A stretch of 39,996 nucleotides of DNA from a virus. The first letter of the stretch is position 1. Each line of letters begins with the position of its first letter. Location: IMG/VR virus record IMGVR_UViG_3300044613_003349, positions 1 to 39,996 of that record. One strand, given 5' to 3'. The notes beneath the pieces are model-generated. The model was not told the DNA's origin. It worked only from the letters and a program-made list of their open reading frames with translations, and ran no database searches. Positions 33,453 through 39,996 of this stretch are shown here, piece after piece. The position numbers were made by a program, and so were the translations under genes.

Positions 33453-33475
33453 AAAATCACCTGACAAGTAAATTT

Positions 33476-33489
33476 GGGTATAATTACCC
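33476..33489. promoter_or_regulatory. Inverted repeat (operator candidate) at regulator promoter
   Basis: GGGTA-TAAT-TACCC is a 5-bp inverted repeat with a 4-base centre, 24 bases upstream of the regulator ATG and just past its candidate -10 (TGGTAAGAT on the minus strand, 33497-33505). The position over the likely transcription start suits autoregulation. Confidence 0.42.
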
Positions 33490-33496
33490 CGTTAGT

Positions 33497-33505
33497 ATCT
33501 TACCA
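33497..33505 (-). promoter_or_regulatory. Candidate extended -10 promoter for leftward operon
   Basis: The minus strand reads TGGTAAGAT (TG plus TAAGAT, 4 of 6 to consensus). It lies 45 bases before the regulator start. No good -35. It shares TGGTA with the tail-tip promoter, and as there the next bases form an inverted repeat. Confidence 0.3.
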
Positions 33506-33551
33506 CGAAAACAAGATGTCTCTGCTTTCTTAGTCTCTAACGGAATTCTAA

Positions 33552-33580
33552 TACAAAGGAGTTGACAGGATTGTTATAAT
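33552..33580 (+). promoter_or_regulatory. Rightward promoter P1 (extended -10)
   Basis: TGTTATAAT at 33572-33580 is an extended -10 with a perfect TATAAT; the hexamer 17 bases before it is TACAAA (33552-33557, 3 of 6). Transcription would start near 33587, about 127 bases before the MazG-like gene, giving a long leader that includes the hairpin at 33623-33649. Confidence 0.5.
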
Positions 33581-33611
33581 CCCTACAGAAGAAAAAAAAA
33601 GAATCGCATAT

Positions 33612-33621
33612 AACATATGTT
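33612..33621. repeat. Palindrome AACATATGTT in control region
   Basis: A perfect 10-bp palindrome in the P1 leader, 1 base from the larger inverted repeat that also has ACATAT/ATATGT ends. Together they could be sites for a dimeric regulator. Confidence 0.35.
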
Positions 33622-33622
33622 T

Positions 33623-33660
33623 ACATATTAGATATTAAGTCTAATATGTTTTTGTATTTT
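33623..33660 (+). terminator. Leader hairpin with T-run (attenuator or operator)
   Basis: ACATATTAGA pairs with TCTAATATGT (10 bp perfect) around a 7-base loop TATTAAG, followed by TTTTTGTATTTT. It has the form of an intrinsic terminator, but the stem is AT-rich and thus weak. It lies between P1 and P2, so it could end P1 transcripts early, or serve as a DNA operator overlapping the -35 of P2. Confidence 0.45.
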
Positions 33661-33680
33661 GAAGAAAAATATGATATATT
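33652..33680 (+). promoter_or_regulatory. Rightward promoter P2
   Basis: TTGTAT (33652-33657), a 17-base spacer and TATATT (33675-33680) with the extended TG at 33672-33673. The start would be near 33687, about 27 bases before the MazG-like ATG, just enough for the AGGAGG ribosome site. This is the better-placed promoter for the nucleotide metabolism genes. Confidence 0.55.
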
Positions 33681-33713
33681 GTTCATGTGTTTAATATTAT
33701 CTAGGAGGGGTAG

Positions 33714-34052
33714 ATGGAAAAGGAATTGACTTGGTCTGAGTATCAAGAGTTTGTGGTGTCTACTAAGCGGTATTCCGAAAACTATCGATTGTTATACCCA
33801 GTTCTTGGTCTTGCTTCTGAGGCAGGTGAAGTTGCTGGTAAGTTAAAGAAGATTCTCCGCGATAACAACGGAGAAATTTCTGAAGAGCAGGCTGGAAAAT
33901 TATTTGACGAACTTTCCGATGTACTTTGGTACGTCACCTGCTGCCTAGATGATCTTGGATTGAGTCTTGAGGCATTGGCGCACTACAATGTCGCAAAACT
34001 AACATCCCGTGTAGATCGCGGAGTTATCCAAGGTGATGGCGATAATCGATGA
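33714..34052 (+). CDS. MazG-like nucleotide pyrophosphohydrolase, 112 aa
   Basis: The 112-residue protein starts 6 bases after AGGAGGGG. It carries the metal-binding motif of the all-alpha NTP pyrophosphohydrolase family: E36-x2-E39 in LASEAGEVAGKLKK and E66-x2-D69 in FDELSDVLWY. The family splits nucleoside triphosphates to monophosphate and pyrophosphate. In phages these proteins may clean odd nucleotides or change alarmone or dNTP balance during infection. It is the first gene of the rightward operon, is followed by an ATGA overlap, and shares the transcript with a ribonucleotide reductase, in line with a nucleotide pool role. Length is that of single-domain phage MazG proteins. Confidence 0.85.
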   Translation: MEKELTWSEYQEFVVSTKRYSENYRLLYPVLGLASEAGEVAGKLKKILRDNNGEISEEQAGKLFDELSDVLWYVTCCLDDLGLSLEALAHYNVAKLTSRVDRGVIQGDGDNR

Positions 34053-34330
34053 GGTTCCGCATTGTTGACTGGGCTGAGTCAGAGGGAATTTTTTCTGTTA
34101 GGTTTGTAGTGTCATCTAACAAAGACGATCGACTTGAGTCCTATGTTGTGAGCATCCCGTTTAACGGAGAAGACCCTCAGTTGTTTATGAATAAGCTACG
34201 TAACAATATGGTTAGTTACGTAGCTTATCTCGATAATATGAAGTCAGTTAAGAGTGTTATGACTGACTTTGCGTTTACAGACCCGACCGTTCATTATTAT
34301 GAGAATATAGGAGTAAGTGATGTTACTTAG
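34049..34330 (+). CDS. Small protein of unknown function, 93 aa
   Basis: A 93-residue protein (MRFRIVDWAESEGIFSVRFV) translationally coupled at both ends: ATGA with the MazG-like gene and an 11-base overlap with the reductase gene. It looks like a small alpha-beta protein: two opening beta strands, a helix (NGEDPQLFMNKLRNN), then a DNMKSVKSVMTDFAF segment. No family is recognised. The tight coupling points to a role beside the nucleotide enzymes. Confidence 0.62.
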   Translation: MRFRIVDWAESEGIFSVRFVVSSNKDDRLESYVVSIPFNGEDPQLFMNKLRNNMVSYVAYLDNMKSVKSVMTDFAFTDPTVHYYENIGVSDVT

Positions 34331-36470
34331 CAAATCGTTCCTAAACAAATTTGAAGACAATCCACAATGGCCGAGCTTGCTCGGTCAATTTGTCTACCTG
34401 CGTACTTATAGCCGCTACCTGCCAAACAAAAAACGCAGAGAAACTTGGAAAGAGACTGTTACTCGTGTTGTCGAGTACAGCATGGGCTTGGATACTATAA
34501 CTGATCGAGTAAAGCAGGAAGCAGAAGCGCGCAAACTTTTTGAATCAATGTACAATCTTTCAGTATTCCCGGCCGGCCGCACTTTGTGGACTGGCGGAAC
34601 TGAAGCCGCTAAAAAATACCCGCTGTCAAATTTTAACTGCTCGTTTATGATTGTAGACGACGTGCAAGCTTTTCTTGACGCGTTTTACTTAATGATGCTG
34701 GGAACAGGCGTAGGTTTTCGTGTACTTCCTCAAGATGTAGTTCAGTTTCCGCCAATTATTACTGGTGTGGCTATTGAGCATAAAGAATACACCGCTAAAC
34801 GCAAAGCAGATCGTGAAGAGAACTCACGCTACGCCATTGACAGCGACGTAATGTATCTTTCGGTAGGTGACAGCAAGGAAGGCTGGGTGTGGGGCTTAGA
34901 AGCCTTGTTTGAAGCTTTCTTTAAGGGTTACAAAAAGATTGTTGTCGATTACGACAGCGTTCGTCCTGCTGGCGAGCAACTTAAGACTTTTGGCGGTCGC
35001 GCTAGCGGTCATGTAGCATTGCGGGATATGTATGAGAAGATTGTCAAAGTGCTTAACGAGGGCACTGACCGCCTTTCGACGCTGCAGGCTATGGATGTAA
35101 TGAATTTAATTGGCGAGGCAGTTGTTGTCGGCGGTGTTCGACGGTCTTCCGAAATTACGCTGTTTGACATTAATGATACTGCTGTTCTCGATGCAAAAGT
35201 CGACCTCTGGTCCGATCCCGCCAAAGAAGACAAGCGGTTTCGCTCAATGAGTAACAATTCTGTTTACTTCACTGAGAAACCAACCAAAGAGCAGCTTACA
35301 CAGCTTTTCAGCCGCATCTTGAACAATGGTGAGCCGGGTTTCATTAATGCCGAAGCTGCTTCAAAACGCCGTCCTTGGTACGCTGGTACAAATCCTTGCG
35401 CTGAAATTCTTTTGGCCGACAACGGTGTTTGTAATTTAAGCGAGATCAACGTTCGCAACTTCGTCAAGAATGACGAGTACGGCGGGTATCTTGATATGAT
35501 TGAGCTCGAAGGAGCAGTCGTTCAAGCTACGCGCCTTGGAGTCCGCATGGCTACACTTGAGCTTGAGCTGCCTCACTGGAATAAAGTGCAGCAACGAGAT
35601 CGATTAACAGGAGTTAGTTTAACCGGTTATGTTGAGGCGTTTGACGCCCTTGGTGTCTCAACTACTGAAGAAGACTTGAACGCTATTCGCGTTATCGACC
35701 GAGATGGTGGAGGCCGTCCACGTTTGCGGTTTTACACATTGCGCGATGTCTTGGCAATTATCGGTTCAGTTGCTCAAGAAACAGCTTTAGGATACTCTGC
35801 CGAACTTCGTATCCCAGCCCCACTTCTGGTAACCACTGTAAAGCCGTCTGGTACAATTGCACAGCTTCCTACGGTATCGAGCGGTGCACACGCCTCCTAC
35901 GCCCCCCTGTACGTCCGACGCGTGCGTATCTCGTCGAAAGACCCGCTGGCTCAGGCTATGCGCGAGTCAGGGTATCCGATCTTCCCAGAAGCCACCTCAT
36001 GCATGCCTGAAGTTTTTGCATCTATGAGCGACGCAGACAAAGAAGAGACACTCAAGAATGCGCTGACTTGGGTTGTCGAATTCCCAATTAAAACGTCAGC
36101 AAAGAAGGCGTCTGCGGAGGAAAGTGCTGTCGAGCAACTTAACCGATACTTTATTTTGCAAAAATACTGGACGGACCACAACACGTCGATTACGGTGACG
36201 TTCAGCCCTGAAGAGGTTGACGACATTATTGAGTTGCTGCTCCGCAAGTGGGAGAATTATATTGGCGTTTCATTCCTTCCGAAGTTTACAACTGCTTACC
36301 CACTTATGCCTTATCAAGCGATTGACGAGGAAGAGTATCAGCGGCGGCTTGCAGAAGTCTCGGGCGTGACAGGGAAATCTATTATTGAACTTCTCGAAAA
36401 ACACGAGAACGTAGAGGTAGACGACGATCTAGGTACCGACTGTGAAGGCGGCGCATGCCCCATACGCTGA
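34320..36470 (+). CDS. nrdJ: Adenosylcobalamin-dependent ribonucleoside-triphosphate reductase (class II)
   Basis: A 716-residue monomeric-type class II reductase that makes dNTPs from ribonucleotides with B12. I take the ATG at 34320 since TAGGAG is six bases before it; a GTG at 34317 is in frame. Visible marks, numbered from that ATG: NFNCSF (C107, first redox Cys), GTGVGFRV, GGVRRSSEITLFD, TNPCAEIL (C360, thiyl radical Cys, with the catalytic Glu two residues on), GVCNLSEIN (C371, partner Cys), TTVKPSGTIAQLP and YVRRVRIS, and a C-terminal shuttle pair C708/C713 in DCEGGACPIR. All match the Lactobacillus leichmannii RTPR type in layout and length. It shares the operon with MazG-like and packaging genes. 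No cone-type allosteric domain is evident at the N-terminus. Confidence 0.95.
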   Translation: MLLSKSFLNKFEDNPQWPSLLGQFVYLRTYSRYLPNKKRRETWKETVTRVVEYSMGLDTITDRVKQEAEARKLFESMYNLSVFPAGRTLWTGGTEAAKKYPLSNFNCSFMIVDDVQAFLDAFYLMMLGTGVGFRVLPQDVVQFPPIITGVAIEHKEYTAKRKADREENSRYAIDSDVMYLSVGDSKEGWVWGLEALFEAFFKGYKKIVVDYDSVRPAGEQLKTFGGRASGHVALRDMYEKIVKVLNEGTDRLSTLQAMDVMNLIGEAVVVGGVRRSSEITLFDINDTAVLDAKVDLWSDPAKEDKRFRSMSNNSVYFTEKPTKEQLTQLFSRILNNGEPGFINAEAASKRRPWYAGTNPCAEILLADNGVCNLSEINVRNFVKNDEYGGYLDMIELEGAVVQATRLGVRMATLELELPHWNKVQQRDRLTGVSLTGYVEAFDALGVSTTEEDLNAIRVIDRDGGGRPRLRFYTLRDVLAIIGSVAQETALGYSAELRIPAPLLVTTVKPSGTIAQLPTVSSGAHASYAPLYVRRVRISSKDPLAQAMRESGYPIFPEATSCMPEVFASMSDADKEETLKNALTWVVEFPIKTSAKKASAEESAVEQLNRYFILQKYWTDHNTSITVTFSPEEVDDIIELLLRKWENYIGVSFLPKFTTAYPLMPYQAIDEEEYQRRLAEVSGVTGKSIIELLEKHENVEVDDDLGTDCEGGACPIR

Positions 36471-36491
36471 CAAATTATTAGATACATTGAT

Positions 36492-36525
36492 GAGAGATAG
36501 TCTGCACTTTAGCGGACTATCTCTC
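36492..36525 (+). repeat. Long hairpin between reductase and small-terminase candidate
   Basis: GAGAGATAGTCTGC pairs with GCGGACTATCTCTC over 14 positions (one T-G wobble) around a 6-base loop ACTTTA. Instead of a T-run it is followed by GCAAATTGGAGG, the ribosome site of the next gene. It resembles an mRNA processing or stabilising hairpin more than a terminator. Confidence 0.6.
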
Positions 36526-36541
36526 GCAAATTGGAGGAAGA

Positions 36542-37192
36542 ATGGCAAGAAATCGAAGGTTTGATGAGATTTTGAAGGATTATTCCGACAAGTATGACCT
36601 TGCTACGCTTTCATCTCCAAATGACAAAGCTAATTTGGAGATGCTTATTAACAATCAAATTATTGTTGAAAGCGTTCAGGCCAAACTTCAAGAACTTACG
36701 CAGGATGATCCTGTTGACAACATCGATATGATTCAGCGACTCAGCTCTTCCCTTAAGGACATTATTGAGCGTAATCTTCAATTAGAACGCGCACTAGCTC
36801 TGGACCGCAAAACAAGAAACCAGAACTCTTCAGAATCAGTCGCTGAATACATTGTCCATCTTAAGCAAACAGCACAGGAGTTTTTAGAGAAACGTCTTGT
36901 TCGTATGTATTGCCCTAACTGTAAGATCTTGCTGGCTCGTTTTTCAATTATGCACGATCACAGCGCGTTTGCTCTAAAAGTAAACTGCAATCAGTGTAAC
37001 AAGTCGGTAAGTGCAGAACGTGAGGAAAAAGACATCTTTTTTGACATTAAAGATTCGGGCTGGAGAAAGAAACATAAGTACTCAGTTAAAAGTGCTAAAT
37101 CTTCTGGATCGAGCAGCTCGGACATAGAAGATGACATTGTTCTTGAAGACGAGGACCAGGAGGAAAATTTAAATGCTGAAAGCGAAGATTGA
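36542..37192 (+). CDS. Zinc-ribbon protein, probable terminase small subunit, 216 aa
   Basis: The ATG follows GGAGGAAGA directly. The 216-residue protein has a helical N-terminal half (residues 30-118) with coiled-coil character (LKDIIERNLQLERALALDRK), a zinc ribbon formed by C124-x2-C127 and C149-x2-C152 (YCPNCK and CNQCNK), and a Ser/Asp/Glu-rich disordered tail. It overlaps the terminase large subunit start by 20 bases. Small terminases bind the packaging start on DNA, often through helical domains, and precede the large subunit gene. The location and helical build favour that role, yet the zinc ribbon is not typical and another DNA-binding role is possible. Confidence 0.58.
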   Translation: MARNRRFDEILKDYSDKYDLATLSSPNDKANLEMLINNQIIVESVQAKLQELTQDDPVDNIDMIQRLSSSLKDIIERNLQLERALALDRKTRNQNSSESVAEYIVHLKQTAQEFLEKRLVRMYCPNCKILLARFSIMHDHSAFALKVNCNQCNKSVSAEREEKDIFFDIKDSGWRKKHKYSVKSAKSSGSSSSDIEDDIVLEDEDQEENLNAESED

Positions 37193-39767
37193 CGACGCAG
37201 AGTTGGCGTTAATTGAGGTTTTGGAGGATCCTGTGTGGTTGAACGAATTCCTTCGCTCTACAAATAACGGCGATATGAACCGTTCAAACTGGCCTTCCGA
37301 GGAATTCACTTTTCGCCCTTATCAAAAAGAAATCTTGACCGACCAGACACGACACGTAGTAATCACTGGTGGCCGAGCAATCGGAAAATGCCAACCAGCC
37401 TCCGCTAAGGTTTTTACAAACGAGGGGTATAAAACAATTACGGATCTTCTTAAGAAGCCATCTTTTGTTACCTATGGTTATTCCGTGAACGGTGATTTTA
37501 CACAACGGCGTGCTTTTGTGCGTAAAGACAGGTGGAAGAAGTGCTACTCAATTACTACTAAATCAGGACATATGCTTAAGGCAACGGACGTTCATCCTGT
37601 AATGACTCCAAAAGGATTTATCTTAATGGCGGATCTTCAAGTCGGTGATTTAGTTGCGGTTATGAATAAATTGCCAACTGATCACTGCGTCAGTAACACA
37701 CTGAGTTGGGCGGAACTTCGCATACTTGGTTATTTAGCAGCAGGTAGTATTTACTTCAAGCCCGCAGGAGGCATTGTCCCTCGTTACAAGAGAATAGATG
37801 CCGAGATTAAAGAGATAGCAAACTCACTGTACCTCAACTATCGTAAAGACAGCGAAGGTCGCGTTTATATAGAGCGCATGAAGGCTGGCGGAGTCCGTCA
37901 CTATCTGAATCAGCTCAAGATTGAACTTGGGGCTTACGGCAAAGACTATAGACGAGTTTTTAAACTTGACTGGCTAAAGACGCAGCGCACTGAAAACATA
38001 AAAACGTTTCTCGAGGCTGCTTACGCTCAGCACGGTGAGCTGACTCTCGATCGCGTGGCTATTAAACTGCACAACTGGAAATACGTGCAGGACTGGCAAG
38101 AACTTCTGCTTTACTTCGGCGTAAAAACGCGATCGTACAAGGTTGCTGATCACGCAGACGAGCATCACATATTTGACATAGACGACTCACAATGGATTGT
38201 TGAATCGTACGACAAAAACGCCGCTCACGTTTTTTGGAACCAGTTCAAAGTTCCCGGAGTTTCGGCATCCATAAAGGATCCCGCTTTGGTATCGAGTGAC
38301 TGGTACTGTTGGGAGCCCATTAGTAGTAAGCAGCGCCACGGAATGCAGCTGACATACTCTGTTCATGTTTACCACGACGAAACATACATCAGTGAGAATG
38401 TTGTTGTGCACAATTCTGTAATTTTAGAAGATCTAATAACTTATCAGGTTCTAAACTCTGCAATCGAGTTTCCAAAAACTCCAGAACAGCTTATGGTTAC
38501 GCCTAACAGCAACCAATTGAATCCTATTCTAGACAAAGTTATTTTAAAGTTTACAATTTCCCCGCTGCTTAAGGACTTTTTGAACAATAACGTAAACCGA
38601 TCTAAAGGTACGTTAGACTTTCAAATGGGTACTCGAAGACATCGGTTAAATGCGCGTATTGCAGGCAGTCGCGGTGAAAATAACTTGGTTGGTCTTCACA
38701 TTCCCAAAATTATGGGAGACGAGTTTCAGCTGTTTCCCATGCCTGCATTTGATCAAATGCAGCCAACGCTAAATACCTGGGAACCGAAAGTGGAAGAACG
38801 ATACTTCGGTGTTCCTAACGGAATGAGAAATACGGCTTTGTATGTCTTAGACGTAAAAACACCAAAGTTTAAGAAGTACCGTATTCCCGCACCAAATAAC
38901 CCTTACTTTACAAAAGAGGACTGGGACGATGCTTTGTCTAAATACGGTGGTGAATCTGCAGATATCTTTCAGCAGTTAATTCTGGGTAAGCACGGATCTC
39001 CCTCGTTCCAGGTTATTTCTCGTGATCAAATGAAAATACTGCCGTTTGATTTCTACACGTATCGATACAGTTCCAACGAAAAAGATAAAGGTAGAACATA
39101 TCAAGAGGCTTTGCCAGTCGTCAAGATACCCAAGTGCGACAGCGTTATTTTCGCAATAGACACCGGCTTTAGCGATCCGACAATTATACAAGTAATTGGA
39201 TTGATTGATAATGTTTGGCATTCGCTGGTTCGTTACAGAATACAGCGTATTGACTATCCGGAACAAGAAAAAATTATAGACTACCTCGCGCGCGGGTACA
39301 ACGCAAGCAGAATCGCCATCGACGTAGGAGCTGGCGGCGGAGGGGCAGGAATTGTACAGAGTCTTAAAACTCGTCCCGAATTCGCCTCAAGTAATTACGC
39401 AGCCAGAATAGAAGCAATTCAGTTCAACGAAAAGGTGGGCGTAGGCTCTATCTCCGACGAACAGGAAATAACTGAGTCGTTTAAAGCTTGGGCAACCACT
39501 GAGTTAATTCGTCAAATTACCAACGGGAATCTTGTATTTTCCGAGGTAGACGCTGAGGGTATTTCACAGTTAGAGCGCGTAGCTCGACAACGCAGAGCTT
39601 CAGGACACATGCACTACTACGTCGTATCCCCACGCGGACACGGTGAGAGTAATGATGACCACATCTACGCAAGCTATCTTTGTTTTATTGGCGCACTTCG
39701 TCTTCCGGTGGTTGCTCCTAAAAGCAACACATTGGCACGATCAGCAGCCTATCACACAGTGAGGTGA
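37173..39767 (+). CDS. Terminase large subunit with intein (522 aa after splicing)
   Basis: The 864-residue precursor holds a packaging ATPase-nuclease interrupted by a 342-residue intein (73-414). Extein marks: Walker A GGRAIGK (66-72) continuing with Ser415 after the intein; Walker B KIMGDEF (D516, E517); and an RNase H-type nuclease with D663 (FAIDTGFSDP), D717 (IAIDVGAGGGG) and D828/D829 (ESNDDHIYAS). Without the intein the protein is 522 residues, a normal length. Known function: ATP-driven DNA translocation into the prohead and cutting of concatemers. It is translated from within the end of the small-subunit candidate (no gap) and is followed two bases later by the portal candidate. Full activity requires splicing, as the intein separates the Walker A Lys from the following Ser. 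Confidence 0.92.
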   Translation: MLKAKIDDAELALIEVLEDPVWLNEFLRSTNNGDMNRSNWPSEEFTFRPYQKEILTDQTRHVVITGGRAIGKCQPASAKVFTNEGYKTITDLLKKPSFVTYGYSVNGDFTQRRAFVRKDRWKKCYSITTKSGHMLKATDVHPVMTPKGFILMADLQVGDLVAVMNKLPTDHCVSNTLSWAELRILGYLAAGSIYFKPAGGIVPRYKRIDAEIKEIANSLYLNYRKDSEGRVYIERMKAGGVRHYLNQLKIELGAYGKDYRRVFKLDWLKTQRTENIKTFLEAAYAQHGELTLDRVAIKLHNWKYVQDWQELLLYFGVKTRSYKVADHADEHHIFDIDDSQWIVESYDKNAAHVFWNQFKVPGVSASIKDPALVSSDWYCWEPISSKQRHGMQLTYSVHVYHDETYISENVVVHNSVILEDLITYQVLNSAIEFPKTPEQLMVTPNSNQLNPILDKVILKFTISPLLKDFLNNNVNRSKGTLDFQMGTRRHRLNARIAGSRGENNLVGLHIPKIMGDEFQLFPMPAFDQMQPTLNTWEPKVEERYFGVPNGMRNTALYVLDVKTPKFKKYRIPAPNNPYFTKEDWDDALSKYGGESADIFQQLILGKHGSPSFQVISRDQMKILPFDFYTYRYSSNEKDKGRTYQEALPVVKIPKCDSVIFAIDTGFSDPTIIQVIGLIDNVWHSLVRYRIQRIDYPEQEKIIDYLARGYNASRIAIDVGAGGGGAGIVQSLKTRPEFASSNYAARIEAIQFNEKVGVGSISDEQEITESFKAWATTELIRQITNGNLVFSEVDAEGISQLERVARQRRASGHMHYYVVSPRGHGESNDDHIYASYLCFIGALRLPVVAPKSNTLARSAAYHTVR
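37389..38414 (+). other. Intein in terminase Walker A loop, 342 aa, degenerate endonuclease
   Basis: It begins at C73 (CQPASAKVFTNEGYKTITDL, block A), has T138-x2-H141 (ATDVHPV, block B) and ends with VVVHN (N414, block G) followed by Ser as the first C-extein residue. These are all the residues needed for class 1 splicing. The central part has two degenerate LAGLIDADG-like motifs, LGYLAAGSI (185-193) and FLEAAYAQHG (279-288). Neither keeps the catalytic acidic residue, so the endonuclease is probably dead while splicing is likely intact. Confidence 0.9.
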
Positions 39768-39769
39768 TT

Positions 39770-39996
39770 ATGAATAAATCCTTTTCAAGTAAAGCCGTGG
39801 CGGGTTTTTCGCCAAATCCAATTTTTACTTACAATTTAAATGTAGTAGGTTACTACGATCCACTTAATCAACCGTTCGATAATACGAAGCGGTATACGTA
39901 TCACGAAATGATTGTTTTTTGTCGGTACTTTTATGAGCGAGACACAATCGCACGTACGGTTATTAACCGACTAGTCAATCTAGGCGTCACTAAACT
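39770..39996 (+). CDS. Portal protein, N-terminal part (runs off the window)
   Basis: An ATG two bases after the terminase stop, with GAGGTG upstream, opens a frame of 75 codons to the window edge. The fragment begins MNKSFSSKAVAGFSPNPIFT and reaches a helical stretch HEMIVFCRYFYERDTIART then VINRLVNLG. It resembles the 'y...y...p.v..ai..ia' entry helices of phage portal proteins, and the portal gene follows the terminase in most tailed phages. The fragment is too short to be certain. Confidence 0.65.
   Translation, partial: MNKSFSSKAVAGFSPNPIFTYNLNVVGYYDPLNQPFDNTKRYTYHEMIVFCRYFYERDTIARTVINRLVNLGVTK

Noticed and set aside
33453-33467. TTG start for the regulator
   Set aside because: The downstream ATG at 33452 has AGGTG at a good distance, and the added residues lie over that ribosome site.
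33562-33580. TTGACA followed by TATAAT as a consensus promoter
   Set aside because: The two boxes are only 7 bases apart, far from the 16-18 needed. The TATAAT is kept as an extended -10 element with another upstream hexamer.
1-39996. CRISPR array, tRNA genes, insertion sequence or integrase
   Set aside because: I found no regularly spaced short repeats, no cloverleaf-like sequence, and no transposase or recombinase motif in any frame I read.

Overview
The window looks like part of the genome of a tailed double-stranded DNA bacteriophage. It carries a terminase large subunit, a portal start, a prohead protease with scaffold, an HK97-type capsid protein, a neck cascade, a tail tube, a tail chaperone pair, a tape measure and tail-tip genes. 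There is no sheath-like gene and the tape measure is enormous, so a long non-contractile (siphovirus) tail is the best guess. Gene starts carry strong AGGAGG-type ribosome binding sites, many genes overlap as ATGA or TAATG, and no integrase, tRNA or rRNA gene is visible. The host cannot be named. The B12-dependent (class II) ribonucleotide reductase suggests a host in which cobalamin is available.

Layout. The left 33.5 kb is read leftwards (minus strand), in this order: a zinc-ribbon/AT-hook/HTH regulator (33452), an unknown structural protein, protease-scaffold, a probable decoration protein, major capsid protein, adaptor-like protein, head closure protein, an unknown neck protein, tail terminator, tail tube, an intrinsic terminator, chaperone G with a G-T frameshift, a 6477-residue tape measure, then four tail-tip or fibre genes, the last cut by the left edge. 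The right 6.3 kb is read rightwards: a MazG-like pyrophosphohydrolase, a small unknown protein, the ribonucleotide reductase, a zinc-ribbon protein in the small-terminase position, an intein-split terminase large subunit, and a portal cut by the right edge. The two arms diverge from a 260-bp AT-rich control region with candidate promoters and several inverted repeats. Packaging genes (terminase, portal) and capsid genes (protease, capsid) are therefore on opposite strands.

The main discovery is the tape measure gene (6420-25853), nearly half of the window. Besides an ordinary tape-measure core towards its C-terminal half, it carries recognisable enzyme-like domains: a PP2C-type phosphatase, a Nudix domain, an ADP-ribosyltransferase-like domain of the kind seen in polyvalent phage proteins, a DnaQ/DEDDh exonuclease and a staphylococcal-nuclease-like domain, plus three and a partial fourth copy of a 170-175-residue repeat. 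Tape measures leave the tail ahead of or with the DNA, so this may be a delivery vehicle that carries anti-host or anti-defence enzymes into the cell as one polypeptide. That role is inference; the domain motifs are read from the sequence.

Other points of note are a probable +1 (or -2) frameshift joining chaperones G and T, an intein with degenerate endonuclease motifs placed directly behind the Walker A lysine of the terminase, a 30-bp perfect palindrome next to an extended -10 promoter after the tape measure gene, and a four-cysteine motif at the front of the prohead protease. No stretch longer than 300 bases lacks a gene.
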